The notes below the pieces were generated by a model, which did not search any database, was not told the origin of the DNA, and saw only the letters and a list, made by a program, of their open reading frames with translations. Shown one piece after another: positions 39,928-49,127 of a stretch of 64,000 bases of DNA. Source of the stretch: Campylobacter concisus (GTDB lineage: Bacteria; Campylobacterota; Campylobacteria; Campylobacterales; Campylobacteraceae); assembly GCF_001298465.1 (NCBI RefSeq), contig NZ_CP012541.1, positions 1,674,001 to 1,738,000 on the forward strand, in the 5' to 3' direction. The translations under genes and the position numbers were made by a program. How positions within the stretch are numbered: the first letter of the stretch is position 1; every line of letters begins with the position of its first letter.

Positions 39928-41166
39928 ATGAACAGTTTAGAACAAAATTTACATGATTATAAAAGCAGCGATGGCTTATTAATAAGCATAAAAGCTCTTT
40001 GCAATAACTTCTTTCAAGATGCTGCAAACAAAGATATAAATGCTTTACCAGAAATTTTAAAGGCTAAAATGAACGAGCTTTATGACAAGATGAACAAAGA
40101 AGATCTCATAAACGCAAAAAATCTAAAAAGTGCCATGGAGGGAATAAATCAAGCCATTGTCGGTACTGAGGAAAAGGCACTTTACGAGCTGCTTGATAAA
40201 AAAGATGAGCTAAATCGTGCAATAGAAGCAAAACGAGAAGAGATAAAAAATAGGCTCAAAATTTCATTTGAAGCAGCTGAAGAAGTCATAAAAGATAGAA
40301 ATTTTAGTGAAAAAGAGGAAATTTTAGAGCTTTTAAATAATGCGATCATTAGAGAAACAAGGCTTCTTGGTATCTTAAAAGAGAGCGCTCAAATCGCATT
40401 TTTGACAACTCTTGAAGGCGCAAAAGATGTCGAGGAAACAGCTGGTGCGATAGCTAAAAATATGACTTATGTTGCGATAATTGGAGGAGAGTTTAGCAAA
40501 GAGCGGATACTTGAAATTTCAAAAAACATCATCATAGCAGCGGCAAATTTAGCAGACGAGGGTCATATTTTTGCAAAAGAGTTGATAAGTGGAGCAATAA
40601 GTGGCACAAGAGATGGCATTTTAAGAGCCATAGAAAAGCTTAAAGATGAGGCGAAATTTGCTCCAGATGAGCTTAGGCTAAACTCGCAGCTACTAAATTT
40701 AAAAAATATTGATGAAGAATTTATAGCCTTGCTTAGAGAACTTGAAAAGGAATTTGAAGGTGTAGCAAGAAACGAGATCGAAAACGTTATAAATAGCGAG
40801 CTAGATACAAACCTAGCAAAATTTAAACGTATTAGCGATCAAGCAAGAGAGCAGATTATTTCAAGGATAGAAGAATTAAAGTCAAACGGCATGGCAAAGC
40901 TTATGAGTGAGGCAAATAATAAATTTGAAGCCCTAAAGCAAGAGCTAAACGACAAGAGTAAAAAGCTAAAACTAAATTTTGATACAAACGATAAAATTGA
41001 AGAGATCAAACAAGAGATCGCTAATCTTGAGAAAAAAGCCAATGAAAAATTTGAAGACATCAAACAAATTGACATCAAATCAGAAGCCAAGAAATTTGGA
41101 GATAGGGCTTACCAAGCTGCAAAAGATCTGTTAAATGTTATTAAAAAAGATAAAAAAGAGGATTAA
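39928..41166 (+). CDS. Long alpha-helical protein of unknown function
   Basis: The 412-residue protein has no signal peptide. It is nearly all helix: charged coiled-coil stretches at about 60-120, 270-330 and 345-385, and a middle part (about 130-250) with repeated small-residue helices (LEGAKDVEETAGAIAKN, ISKNIIIAAANLADEGHIF, LISGAISGTRDGILRAIEKL) that recall apolipoprotein-like or DUF6781-like proteins; the latter label is uncertain. It is co-transcribed with moaC and the DUF493 gene (10-nt gap) and ends with a terminator. Function unknown. Confidence 0.75.
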   Translation: MNSLEQNLHDYKSSDGLLISIKALCNNFFQDAANKDINALPEILKAKMNELYDKMNKEDLINAKNLKSAMEGINQAIVGTEEKALYELLDKKDELNRAIEAKREEIKNRLKISFEAAEEVIKDRNFSEKEEILELLNNAIIRETRLLGILKESAQIAFLTTLEGAKDVEETAGAIAKNMTYVAIIGGEFSKERILEISKNIIIAAANLADEGHIFAKELISGAISGTRDGILRAIEKLKDEAKFAPDELRLNSQLLNLKNIDEEFIALLRELEKEFEGVARNEIENVINSELDTNLAKFKRISDQAREQIISRIEELKSNGMAKLMSEANNKFEALKQELNDKSKKLKLNFDTNDKIEEIKQEIANLEKKANEKFEDIKQIDIKSEAKKFGDRAYQAAKDLLNVIKKDKKED

Positions 41167-41222
41167 ATTATCAAGCTTATCTTGAAATTTTTCTTGAAAG
41201 ATACTCACGCTAAATATTCTTG

Positions 41223-41251
41223 CCAAGTGTGAAAAATTTCTCCACACTTGG
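41223..41251. terminator. Bidirectional intrinsic terminator
   Basis: CCAAGTGTG and CACACTTGG pair perfectly over 9 bp and are followed by ATTTTACTTTTT on the plus strand, between convergent genes. Confidence 0.75.
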
Positions 41252-41274
41252 ATTTTACTTTTTAAAGCTTTAAA

Positions 41275-42069
41275 TCATAAAAATAGATAAAGTAAAAATG
41301 CTCCTAAAATCAAGCGGTAGATGACAAAGGGCAGCATCCTGATTCTTGAGATGATCCCCATAAATAGCTTAACGCAGAGATAAGCACTAACTGCACTTAT
41401 GATGACTCCAAGGGCGATATCGCTCCAAGGAAGCGCATTTGGATCTTTTATAAGTTTGATACTCTCGAGTCCGCCAGCTAGGATGATGACTGGGATCGAC
41501 ATCAAAAATGAGAAATTTGCACTACCCTTGTGGCTAAATCCTAAAAAAAGTGCTGCTGTCATCGTTATGCCTGATCTTGAGACGCCAGGGATGAGCGCCA
41601 CAGCTTGAGCAAGGCCGATAATAAGTGCAAATTTTATGGTCATTTCATATTCGCTTTTATTTGTTGAGCGTAGATCCGCAAAGTAAAGTGCTATACCAAA
41701 GACGATCGTAGTAATAGCAATCACAACGCCGCTTCTTGCGTATTCTTCGATAATGTTGTTAAACAAAAGTCCAAAGATCCCAACTGGAATGGTAGCAAAG
41801 CCGACACACCAAACAAGCAAGCTATCGCCTACCATCTTTCTTTGTGCGATCGAGACAAAAAAGTCACGAAGTAGCTTAAAAATCGTATCTTTAAAATAAA
41901 AAAGTATCGCACTTAACGTACCAACGTGCACTGCCACGTCAAAGGCAAGCCCCTGATCTGGCCAGCCAAGTAGCTTTGGCACCAAGATAAGATGAGCCGA
42001 GCTAGATATCGGCAAAAATTCGCTTATGCCTTGCACCAAAGCCAAAACGATAACGTGAGAAATTTCCAT
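41275..42069 (-). CDS. uppP: Undecaprenyl-diphosphatase UppP (BacA)
   Basis: The 264-residue protein has about eight helices with the two catalytic motifs of the family, EFLPISSSAHL (about 17-27) and PGVSRSGIT (about 162-170). It recycles undecaprenyl pyrophosphate for peptidoglycan and glycan synthesis at the inner membrane, and gives bacitracin tolerance. It lies 57 nt after tkt, with a hairpin in between. Confidence 0.94.
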   Translation of the reverse strand: MEISHVIVLALVQGISEFLPISSSAHLILVPKLLGWPDQGLAFDVAVHVGTLSAILFYFKDTIFKLLRDFFVSIAQRKMVGDSLLVWCVGFATIPVGIFGLLFNNIIEEYARSGVVIAITTIVFGIALYFADLRSTNKSEYEMTIKFALIIGLAQAVALIPGVSRSGITMTAALFLGFSHKGSANFSFLMSIPVIILAGGLESIKLIKDPNALPWSDIALGVIISAVSAYLCVKLFMGIISRIRMLPFVIYRLILGAFLLYLFL

Positions 42070-42098
42070 AAAATGCCTTTTTTGATTTTAGATTGCAG

Positions 42099-42118
42099 TT
42101 GGGGATTTTACTCCCCAA
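42099..42118. terminator. Hairpin between tkt and uppP
   Basis: TTGGGGA and TCCCCAA form a 7-bp stem right after the tkt stop. There is no U run on the minus strand, so termination may be partial. Confidence 0.45.
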
Positions 42119-42126
42119 GATTAAAT

Positions 42127-44037
42127 TTATATAAGTTCGCTAGCAAAATTTGCAAGTTTTTGCGGAGTAAATCCAAAGTGATCAAATAGCTCGTTCGCCT
42201 TGCCGCTGGCGCCAAAGCCGCTCATGCCATAAACTGCGTCGGCAAATTTATACCACTCAAGGCCAGTTGCAGCCTCAACTGCGATGATCGTCGTATTTTT
42301 ATCTAAAATTCTAGCCACATACTCATCTGGTTGCTCGCAAAGTAGGTCAAAACAAGGAGCCGACACGACGTTTGCTCCGATACCTTGCTCAGCTAGAAGT
42401 GTGACTGCTTTTACGCAGAGCGAAACCTCGCTACCGCTTGCTATAAATGTTATCTTCGCATCTTTTGCCGAGCTTAGCAGATATGCACCGTTGCTAACCT
42501 CGCCAAATTCGCCTTTAGCGAGCGGATCAAGCCCTTGACGGCTAAGCACAAAGGCACTTGGAGCGTTTAAATTTAGAGCCACTTGCCAGCTAGCTGCGTT
42601 TTCGTTGCCATCAGCTGGGCGGAATGTGTAGAAATTTGGCATCGCTCTAAATGTGCTAAGCTGTTCTATTGGCTGGTGTGTCGGACCATCTTCGCCAACG
42701 CCGATGCTATCGTGCGTGAAGACAAAAAAGTGCTTGATGCCCATGAGCGCTGCTATCCTTGCACTTGGCTTTAAATAGTCGCTGAAAATAAAAAATGTTG
42801 CTGAAAATGGCAAGAAAAGGCCGTATCTTGAGATGCCATTGTTGATAGCTGCCATGGCATGCTCTCTGATGCCGTAGTGGATATTTTTACCATTTGGGAA
42901 GTCGCCCATGCTCTTTAGCTCGGTCTTATTTGACGGAGCAAGGTCAGCACTACCACCGATAAAGCCAGGGAGTTTTTTAGCTATCTCATTTAAAATGACG
43001 TGGTTTGTATCTCTTGTAGCTAGTTTTTTGTCGCTAAAGTCAGGGAATTCGATCTTGCTAAACTCTGGATTAAGAAGTGAGTTTAATAAATTTTTGCCTT
43101 CAATGCTTAGTGCCTCAACCTTTTTGTTCCACATCGCTTCTTCAAGATCGCCCTTTTCAACTGCGCCTCTAAACCTTAAAAGCACGTCCTCGTCAATGGC
43201 AAATTTCTTCTCAGGATCAAAACCAGCTGCAGCCTTTGCCTTTTTGATAATCTCTTCGCCAAGTGGGGCGCCGTGGCTGTGTTGTGAGCCCTCAAGCTCC
43301 ATTGCACCACGTGCTATACGTGTGTTTGCGATGATGAGATATGGCGACTCTTTCTCATTTGCTTGCTCTAGTGCAAATTCGATCTGATCGTAGTCGTGTC
43401 CATCGATGCGTGCGACCTCCCAGCCCTGCGCCTCAAATCTCGCTTTTACATCCTCGCTAAATGCGATCGCTGTATCGCCCTCGATCGTGATGTTGTTTGA
43501 GTCGTAGATGAGCACAAGGTTGTCTAGTCTTAAATTTCCTGCGATTGAACATGCCTCGTAGCTTATGCCCTCTTCTAGGTCGCCATCGCCGCAAAGGCAG
43601 TAAATTTTATGATCGATTATTTTATTATCTGGCTCGTTTAGCACGTTTGCAGCGTATTTTTCTGCCATGGCTAGGCCAACTGCGTTTGCCACGCCCTGAC
43701 CAAGTGGGCCAGTAGCAACCTCAACGCCTGGAGTGTGAATCTCTGGGTGTCCTGGTGTGTTTGAGCCAAGTTGGCGGAAATTTTTAAGCTCATCTAGGCT
43801 TAGATTGTAGCCACTTAGGTGCAAAAAGCTATAGACCAAGCTTGATGCGTGACCGCCGCTAAAAACTAGCCTATCTCTGTTTAGCCATTTTGGATTTTTT
43901 GGATTGTGTTTTAAAAAGTTGCTCAAAACCACCATGATATCAGCTAGGCCCATAGGAGCACCTGGGTGTCCGCTGTTAGCGTTTTGCACCATATCAGCGC
44001 ACAAAAATCTTATAGTATCGGCTTGTTTTTTTAGCAT
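42127..44037 (-). CDS. tkt: Transketolase
   Basis: The 636-residue TPP enzyme shows ANSGHPGAPMGLAD, the GDGDLEEGISYEA TPP motif (about 152-164), DSNNITIEGDT and HDSIGVGEDGPTHQP (about 440-454). It moves two-carbon units in the pentose phosphate pathway, important in Campylobacter, which lacks complete glycolysis. It heads a minus-strand group after ispA; the gene order tkt-ispA-PDZ-YbaB-panD-murE resembles that of C. jejuni. Confidence 0.96.
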   Translation of the reverse strand: MLKKQADTIRFLCADMVQNANSGHPGAPMGLADIMVVLSNFLKHNPKNPKWLNRDRLVFSGGHASSLVYSFLHLSGYNLSLDELKNFRQLGSNTPGHPEIHTPGVEVATGPLGQGVANAVGLAMAEKYAANVLNEPDNKIIDHKIYCLCGDGDLEEGISYEACSIAGNLRLDNLVLIYDSNNITIEGDTAIAFSEDVKARFEAQGWEVARIDGHDYDQIEFALEQANEKESPYLIIANTRIARGAMELEGSQHSHGAPLGEEIIKKAKAAAGFDPEKKFAIDEDVLLRFRGAVEKGDLEEAMWNKKVEALSIEGKNLLNSLLNPEFSKIEFPDFSDKKLATRDTNHVILNEIAKKLPGFIGGSADLAPSNKTELKSMGDFPNGKNIHYGIREHAMAAINNGISRYGLFLPFSATFFIFSDYLKPSARIAALMGIKHFFVFTHDSIGVGEDGPTHQPIEQLSTFRAMPNFYTFRPADGNENAASWQVALNLNAPSAFVLSRQGLDPLAKGEFGEVSNGAYLLSSAKDAKITFIASGSEVSLCVKAVTLLAEQGIGANVVSAPCFDLLCEQPDEYVARILDKNTTIIAVEAATGLEWYKFADAVYGMSGFGASGKANELFDHFGFTPQKLANFASELI

Positions 44038-44147
44038 ATCATCTCCTTTTATTGCGTCAGATTATACAAAAAAGTGATTAAAACTTGCCTTGCGTTTTGG
44101 TTTAAAATGTCTAAAAAGTGATATAAATTTTCTAATTTTTTATTAGC

Positions 44148-44172
44148 AAAAAGCTAGAAATTTCTAGCTTTT
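44148..44172 (-). terminator. Terminator at the end of ispA
   Basis: The palindrome AAAGCTAGAAATTTCTAGCTTT overlaps the ispA stop; on the minus strand it is followed by TTTTTGC. Confidence 0.6.
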
Positions 44173-45070
44173 ATCTTAGTTGTTTATCTGTAAGCTCCAA
44201 GATCATCTTTGCTATGCTTACGTCTATCTGTTTTAGCGCCTCTTCTATCTCGCAAATAAGCTCATCTTTTTTCTTTTTTGCACCAGACAAACCTAGTAAA
44301 TTTGTAAATGAGTTTTTAGCTAGATCGTTATGTACGGGCTTTCCAGCAGCTGCTTCATCACTTGTAAGATCGATGATGTCATCTTGTATCTGAAAAGCAA
44401 GGCCAAGCTTTAGTCCGATATCATAAATTTTCTCGCACTCTCTTTCACTTAAATTTACTATCACAGCACCCATTTTTAGGCTTGCAGCGATGAGCTTTGC
44501 GGTCTTGTGGATGTGTAAAAAGACTAGTTCGTCAAGGCTTAGCATCTTGCCAGAGAGGCCAAATTTAGCCTTTGCTCTTTTGGTATCCTCTTTGTTCGTA
44601 TTTTCAAAAAAACAATCCAATGCTTGACCTAGCACCATACCACTAACGCCAGCATTTTGGCTTAAAATTTCCACGCATTTTATACGCGTATCAGCTGGTA
44701 AATCGGCACGTGAAATTTCATAAAAAGCATGCGTATTTAGCGCGTCTCCTGCGAGTATCGCAGTAGTCTCGTCGTATGTTACGTGAAGCGTTGGCGTGCC
44801 GCGCCTTAGGCTTGCGTTATCCATTGAAGGCAGGTCGTCGTGGATGAGTGAGTAGGTGTGCATCATCTCAAGCCCCAAAGCCACTCTCATAGCCTTTTGC
44901 GTGAGGCTTTTGTCCACGCTATATACCACGCCAAGAAGCAATAGTGCTCTAAAGTGCTTGCCTCCAGCCTTTAGCATAACGCCAAGCGCCTCCTCGTAGT
45001 AAGGGTGAAAGCTAGGCACCTTTGGCAAATTTGCGTTTAGAAATTTTACAAAGTCCTCAAGTAGGCTCAT
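44171..45070 (-). CDS. ispA: Polyprenyl synthetase, farnesyl diphosphate synthase type
   Basis: The 299-residue enzyme has both aspartate-rich motifs: DDLPSMD (78-84) and DDIIDLTSD (about 226-234), with GGKHFRALLLL upstream. The chain-length region fits the short-chain (C15) FPP synthases. Its ATG overlaps the PDZ gene stop by 4 nt, so they are coupled. Confidence 0.92.
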   Translation of the reverse strand: MSLLEDFVKFLNANLPKVPSFHPYYEEALGVMLKAGGKHFRALLLLGVVYSVDKSLTQKAMRVALGLEMMHTYSLIHDDLPSMDNASLRRGTPTLHVTYDETTAILAGDALNTHAFYEISRADLPADTRIKCVEILSQNAGVSGMVLGQALDCFFENTNKEDTKRAKAKFGLSGKMLSLDELVFLHIHKTAKLIAASLKMGAVIVNLSERECEKIYDIGLKLGLAFQIQDDIIDLTSDEAAAGKPVHNDLAKNSFTNLLGLSGAKKKKDELICEIEEALKQIDVSIAKMILELTDKQLR

Positions 45071-46176
45071 TTTGGTACTCTTGCAAAAAACTGAAAGTCA
45101 TTTCTAGTAAATAGAAGCGTAAAATTTTTTAATTCGCCAAGCTTCTCTAAAAGCTCTTCACGACTACTCACGCTTTGTTTATCAAAACCCAAAATTTTAT
45201 CGCCGGTCTTGATGCCAAAAATTTCTGCATTTGACTTTGGCTCGACCTTTGTAACGACTAAATTTTTATCCACCGTGATACCATAATCCACCAAAATCTT
45301 ATCATCAAGCATTGTTTGTGGCTCTTTTGGCATGATGTTGAAATTTGGTATATCAAGACTTGAAGGGGCATCTACATCAAGACTTTGGTTAAATTTTACC
45401 TCCCCGCTTACTGGCACTTGAAAGAGCATTTCTTGCTTATCGCGCTTCACAATGATGTCAAGCTTTGCGCCCTTTGGAGCAAAAAGCACCATCTCATTTA
45501 GCTCTCTTAGGCTCTTTGGCTTGATACCATTTACACTCACTAGCTCGTCATCAACCATCATCATCTTGCCACGGCCCAAAGGGTCAACAAGACCCACAAA
45601 AAATTTATCCTCTTTTTGTAAAAATTTCACGCCGATATCACCGTAATAGACGTCATCATAAGATACAAAGTGCTTTAGATAGCGATTTGGTATAAATTTA
45701 TCAGCTCCAACAGCTATGCCTATCATCTTACAACAAGGCGTGTTTATCTCGCCAGTCGCGTTATACTCGAAGCTTAGCGTGTCAAAGTCGCCTAAATTTT
45801 GCCCCAAAGACTTGATGTGACCCATGACGGTGTTGTTAGAGTCGTTTAAGATGCCAACCCAAGTGCTCTTTTTGATGCGCTCCTCGTTGGTCTCATCAGC
45901 CATCACAACAGGGCTTAACTCCTTGCTAGAGCGCACTAAGAAAAGCTGCAAATACGGGTCAAATTTGACATATTCTCCAAGCGGGGCTCCGTCACTTTTT
46001 GGCACTGCGATCAAATTTTTAGTGATAGCCACGCCAAAGTGTTTATTTACTGAGACGATTGAGTTTTTGTTCTTTTCAAAGCAGGCGTTAAAGTCCTCTT
46101 GCGTAGGCCTAGGATCGGCGTTTAGGCAAAGTGCTGTTAGCAAAAATGCAAGGGCAAATTTATATTTTAGTCTCAT
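45067..46176 (-). CDS. Periplasmic PDZ-domain protein
   Basis: The 369-residue precursor has a signal peptide (cleaved near residue 20, ALCLNA). The C-terminal 80 residues form a PDZ domain (VVTKVEPKSNAEIFGIKTGDKILGFDKQSVSSREELLEKL in parts), and a second, weaker PDZ-like region lies near 205-255 (DDELVSVNGIKPKSLRELNEMV). The N-terminal domain resembles a trypsin-like fold without the catalytic Ser motif GNSGG, so it is probably not a protease. The orthologue sits at the same place in C. jejuni; function unknown. Confidence 0.8.
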   Translation of the reverse strand: MRLKYKFALAFLLTALCLNADPRPTQEDFNACFEKNKNSIVSVNKHFGVAITKNLIAVPKSDGAPLGEYVKFDPYLQLFLVRSSKELSPVVMADETNEERIKKSTWVGILNDSNNTVMGHIKSLGQNLGDFDTLSFEYNATGEINTPCCKMIGIAVGADKFIPNRYLKHFVSYDDVYYGDIGVKFLQKEDKFFVGLVDPLGRGKMMMVDDELVSVNGIKPKSLRELNEMVLFAPKGAKLDIIVKRDKQEMLFQVPVSGEVKFNQSLDVDAPSSLDIPNFNIMPKEPQTMLDDKILVDYGITVDKNLVVTKVEPKSNAEIFGIKTGDKILGFDKQSVSSREELLEKLGELKNFTLLFTRNDFQFFARVPK

Positions 46177-46487
46177 TTTATCCCCATCGAAGCAAGGCCG
46201 CCAAGCATCCTTGAAGCAGTGTTTTTCTTATCAGCCTCAACTGACTTTAGCACGTCATTTACGGCGCTTATTAGTAAAATTTGCATACTCTCTTTATCTT
46301 CAAGCAAGCTATCATCTATGCTGATATCAAGTATCTCGCCGCTTCCGTTTGCTCTCACGCTTACAAGTCCGCCACCACTTTTTGCTCCAAATTCTTTATT
46401 TTTGCTCTCTTCTTCTATCTGCTTGGCCTGTCTTTGCACATCCTCAAGCATCTGCCCCATCTTTGAAAAGTCAAATCCCTCAAACAT
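46173..46487 (-). CDS. YbaB/EbfC family nucleoid-associated protein
   Basis: The 104-residue protein begins FEGFDFSKMGQMLEDVQRQAKQIEEE, the helical dimer region of YbaB/EbfC, followed by SVRANGSGEILDISIDDSLL. Members bind DNA and coat the nucleoid. Both ends overlap or nearly touch neighbours. Confidence 0.9.
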   Translation of the reverse strand: MFEGFDFSKMGQMLEDVQRQAKQIEEESKNKEFGAKSGGGLVSVRANGSGEILDISIDDSLLEDKESMQILLISAVNDVLKSVEADKKNTASRMLGGLASMGIK

Positions 46488-46490
46488 CGC

Positions 46491-46838
46491 CTACTCCTTT
46501 ATGATCTCGTTTTTGTTATTTACATGTACGATGGTTGGTTTAAATTTCTTAGCCTTCTTAAATTTCATACTAGCGTATGCCACGATGATGACCACGTCTC
46601 CCACGCAAACCTTTCTAGCAGCTGCGCCGTTTAGGCAAATTTCGCCTTTTTTGCCTTTTATCACGTAGGTGGCAAATCTCTCGCCGTTGTTTACGTCTAA
46701 AATTTCTACCTTTTGATTTTCTATCAAATTTGCGGCCTTTATAAGCTCCTCGCCGATGCTGATCGAGCCAACGTAGTTTAAATTTGCGTCTGTTACGACA
46801 GCTCTGTGGATCTTGCTAGCTAAAATTTCTATATTCAT
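46491..46838 (-). CDS. panD: Aspartate 1-decarboxylase
   Basis: The 115-residue proenzyme self-cleaves between Gly24 and Ser25 in NYVGSISI to form its pyruvoyl group, then makes beta-alanine for pantothenate. [22 protein letters not shown] and [20 protein letters not shown] are all conserved. It follows murE by 2 nt. Confidence 0.95.
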   Translation of the reverse strand: MNIEILASKIHRAVVTDANLNYVGSISIGEELIKAANLIENQKVEILDVNNGERFATYVIKGKKGEICLNGAAARKVCVGDVVIIVAYASMKFKKAKKFKPTIVHVNNKNEIIKE

Positions 46839-46840
46839 TT

Positions 46841-48124
46841 TTACCTCTTTAAAAGCTCTTTTACTACTTCTTTGTCGCTAAATGGGTGCTTGACGCCTTT
46901 TATCTCCTGATATGGCTCGTCGCCTTTGCCAAGTATGACAAGCGCCCAGCCGGGTTCTAGCTTGCTGATAGCCAGTGCGATCGCCTCTTTGCGGTTGGCG
47001 TTTCGTATCAAATTTTCATTTTGGCTCATGCCAGCGCAAATTTCATCTATTATGCTCTCTGACTCTTCGCTTCTTGGATTGTCACTTGTAACGATGCAAA
47101 TTCTTGCGTATTTTTGGGCGATCGCTCCCATTTTTGGGCGCTTTGTCCTATCCCTGTCACCGCCTGCGCCAAAGACCGCGATCAAATTTAGATGCCTAAG
47201 TGAGTTTAGTACCTTTTCGATGCCATCAGGCGTATGAGCAAAATCCACAATGACTAGCGGATCAGCGCTAACGACCTCCATCCTGCCGCTAACCCCTTTA
47301 AATTTACTTATCGCCTTTGAAAGTGCGACTGTATCTGGTCGCTCTAGCAAGCAAACGGCGCCAAGAGCGGCGATTAGGTTATAAAGATTAAACTCGCCTT
47401 GAAGGCTTGAGTCTATCTCCACATCGCCATTTGGCGTCTTGATAACCGCGTCTATGCCGTCCTTTAGTCCATAAACTATCGGTGCAAAGCTAGCTGGCTT
47501 TTTGAGCGAATACGTATAAGCGTTTTTTGGGTTAAATTTAATGCCATTATCATCAGCATTTATAAGCTTCATACAATCATCATCAAAAAAGCTCGACTTT
47601 ACCCTAGCGTACTCCTCCATGCTCTTGTGGTAGTCGAGGTGGTCTTGAGTCAAATTTGTAAAAATTTTTAGAGTAAATTTCAAGCTCTCTATACGTTTTT
47701 GAGCGATCGCATGCGAGCTAACCTCCATCACGAAGTACTCGCAGCCTTGCTCACTAGCTGCTTTTAGGTATGAGAGTGTCTTTAAAATGGCACTCGTCGT
47801 AAGCGCCTTGTCATCTATCTGCTTGCCCTCTATAAATGCCCCTCTAGTGCCACTTAGGCCACATTTTTTGCCTAAATTTCGCAAAATTTCATAAATAGCA
47901 GCAGCCGTTGTGGTCTTGCCATTTGTACCTGTGATGCCAACTATCTTTAAGTTTTCGTCTATTTTTAAAAGCTTCTTGCACTCTTCAAGGCTGATTATCT
48001 TTGCGCCATTTTTTACCGCAGCCTCTGCAAATTTTGCGTTTGCAGTAGTTTGCACAAAGTACGCCCCCTGCTCGCACTCGTTTGAGTCATCTGTTATGAA
48101 GCTATTTTCTACTGATATTTTCAT
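46841..48124 (-). CDS. murE: UDP-N-acetylmuramoyl-tripeptide synthetase MurE
   Basis: The 427-residue Mur ligase has the ATP loop [10 protein letters not shown] (63-72), the [10 protein letters not shown] region and DNPRSEES, where DNPR marks meso-diaminopimelate as the substrate. It works in cytoplasmic peptidoglycan precursor synthesis. At 427 residues it is shorter than E. coli MurE (495), with a reduced N-terminal domain, as is usual in this phylum. Confidence 0.95.
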   Translation of the reverse strand: MKISVENSFITDDSNECEQGAYFVQTTANAKFAEAAVKNGAKIISLEECKKLLKIDENLKIVGITGTNGKTTTAAAIYEILRNLGKKCGLSGTRGAFIEGKQIDDKALTTSAILKTLSYLKAASEQGCEYFVMEVSSHAIAQKRIESLKFTLKIFTNLTQDHLDYHKSMEEYARVKSSFFDDDCMKLINADDNGIKFNPKNAYTYSLKKPASFAPIVYGLKDGIDAVIKTPNGDVEIDSSLQGEFNLYNLIAALGAVCLLERPDTVALSKAISKFKGVSGRMEVVSADPLVIVDFAHTPDGIEKVLNSLRHLNLIAVFGAGGDRDRTKRPKMGAIAQKYARICIVTSDNPRSEESESIIDEICAGMSQNENLIRNANRKEAIALAISKLEPGWALVILGKGDEPYQEIKGVKHPFSDKEVVKELLKR

Positions 48125-48674
48125 CGTTTTGTCTTTTTTGTATCTCTTTAAAAAGCTGATCTATGCGCTCATCGCCACCAAACATCACCGCCGCACTCTC
48201 AAGATAGTTTATACTTATTTCGATGAAGTCATTTTTTATCAAATTTCCCAAAAATTCTAAAAAATCATCTTTGTTTGAGATCATTACCTTGGTTGAGAAC
48301 ATGATGTTTTCAAAGACCTTTTTGAAGCTCCCGTCCTTATAAACAGCCTTTTTAAAGTCCTCGTAGCTGATCGCGTCTTGCTCTTCAAAATACTCATCGC
48401 TAGCCAATCTTGATTCTAAAATTTTTAAAATTTCATCCATTCCTTCATCATCTTCGCCAGCTCTTAGTTTATCCATAAAATAGTCAAATAAAAGCTTTGC
48501 TTCCTCTGCATTTTTCTCGCCAAGGGAGCAAATTTGTATCAAAAATAGTAAATTTTTATCCTGTGTCTTTTCGTAAGCTAGAGAGAAGTAAAAGATCGCT
48601 TCTTTAAATTTTGAGCATTTGAAGTGTTTAATGCCTATTTTTTTATAATCTATCAATGTCAAATTCCTCGCCAA
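48102..48674 (-). CDS. Conserved hypothetical helical protein
   Basis: The 190-residue cytoplasmic protein begins with a TPR-like pair (YKKIGIKHFKCSKFKEAIFYFSLAYEKTQ in parts) and continues as acidic helices. It sits between the NifU-like gene and murE in C. jejuni as well, to my recollection. It overlaps murE by 23 nt and the upstream gene by 32 nt. Role unknown. Confidence 0.78.
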   Translation of the reverse strand: MARNLTLIDYKKIGIKHFKCSKFKEAIFYFSLAYEKTQDKNLLFLIQICSLGEKNAEEAKLLFDYFMDKLRAGEDDEGMDEILKILESRLASDEYFEEQDAISYEDFKKAVYKDGSFKKVFENIMFSTKVMISNKDDFLEFLGNLIKNDFIEISINYLESAAVMFGGDERIDQLFKEIQKRQNDENISRK

Positions 48675-48918
48675 TCGGGATATTTACGACCTCAAGCTCT
48701 GGGTGAATATCCATACGAAGTTGTCTTTCGAGCCCATATTTTAGTGTAGTTGTGCTAGCTGCACATCCATGACAATGCCCTGTAAGTCTTACATAAATTT
48801 TGCCGTTTTTTATGCCAAGTAGCTCCATGCCACCGCCATCATTTTCAAGCATTGGTAATACCTTTTGCAAACTCGCACTGACTGGTTTTAAAAGTTCTTC
48901 ATCACTAAATGGGATCAT
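48643..48918 (-). CDS. NifU-like C-terminal domain protein
   Basis: The 91-residue protein is a stand-alone NifU C-terminal domain with CHGCAASTTTLKYGLE (CxxC near residues 53-56) after LPMLENDGGGMELLGI. Such proteins act as iron-sulfur cluster scaffolds or carriers. The full IscU-type NifU is a separate protein, not in this window. Confidence 0.9.
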   Translation of the reverse strand: MIPFSDEELLKPVSASLQKVLPMLENDGGGMELLGIKNGKIYVRLTGHCHGCAASTTTLKYGLERQLRMDIHPELEVVNIPIGEEFDIDRL

Positions 48919-49101
48919 ATCTTTTTCCTATTAAATTTTTGGGCTATTATAGCAAAATAAAAATGCAAAAAATAATGGCTATATTTTTGCTTAGCGCTAA
49001 TTTTGCTTTATAATTTAAACCTTTTTGACACACCTAGTCAGTTTTGATTATTAAATGCGTGAGCTAAAATTTAGTAAATTTTTGATTATTAGTTTTAGGA
49101 T

Positions 49102-49125
49102 AAAAGGGCAAATTTTGCCCTTTTT
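49102..49125 (-). terminator. Intrinsic terminator of the ABC transporter operon
   Basis: AAAAGGGCAA and TTGCCCTTTT pair right after the substrate-binding protein stop; the minus strand continues TTTTATCC. Confidence 0.7.
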
Positions 49126-49127
49126 GT

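Noticed and set aside
46219-46668. 149-codon plus-strand frame over YbaB and panD
   Set aside because: Two well-conserved genes occupy the opposite strand; the frame is Ser/Phe-rich shadow sequence.
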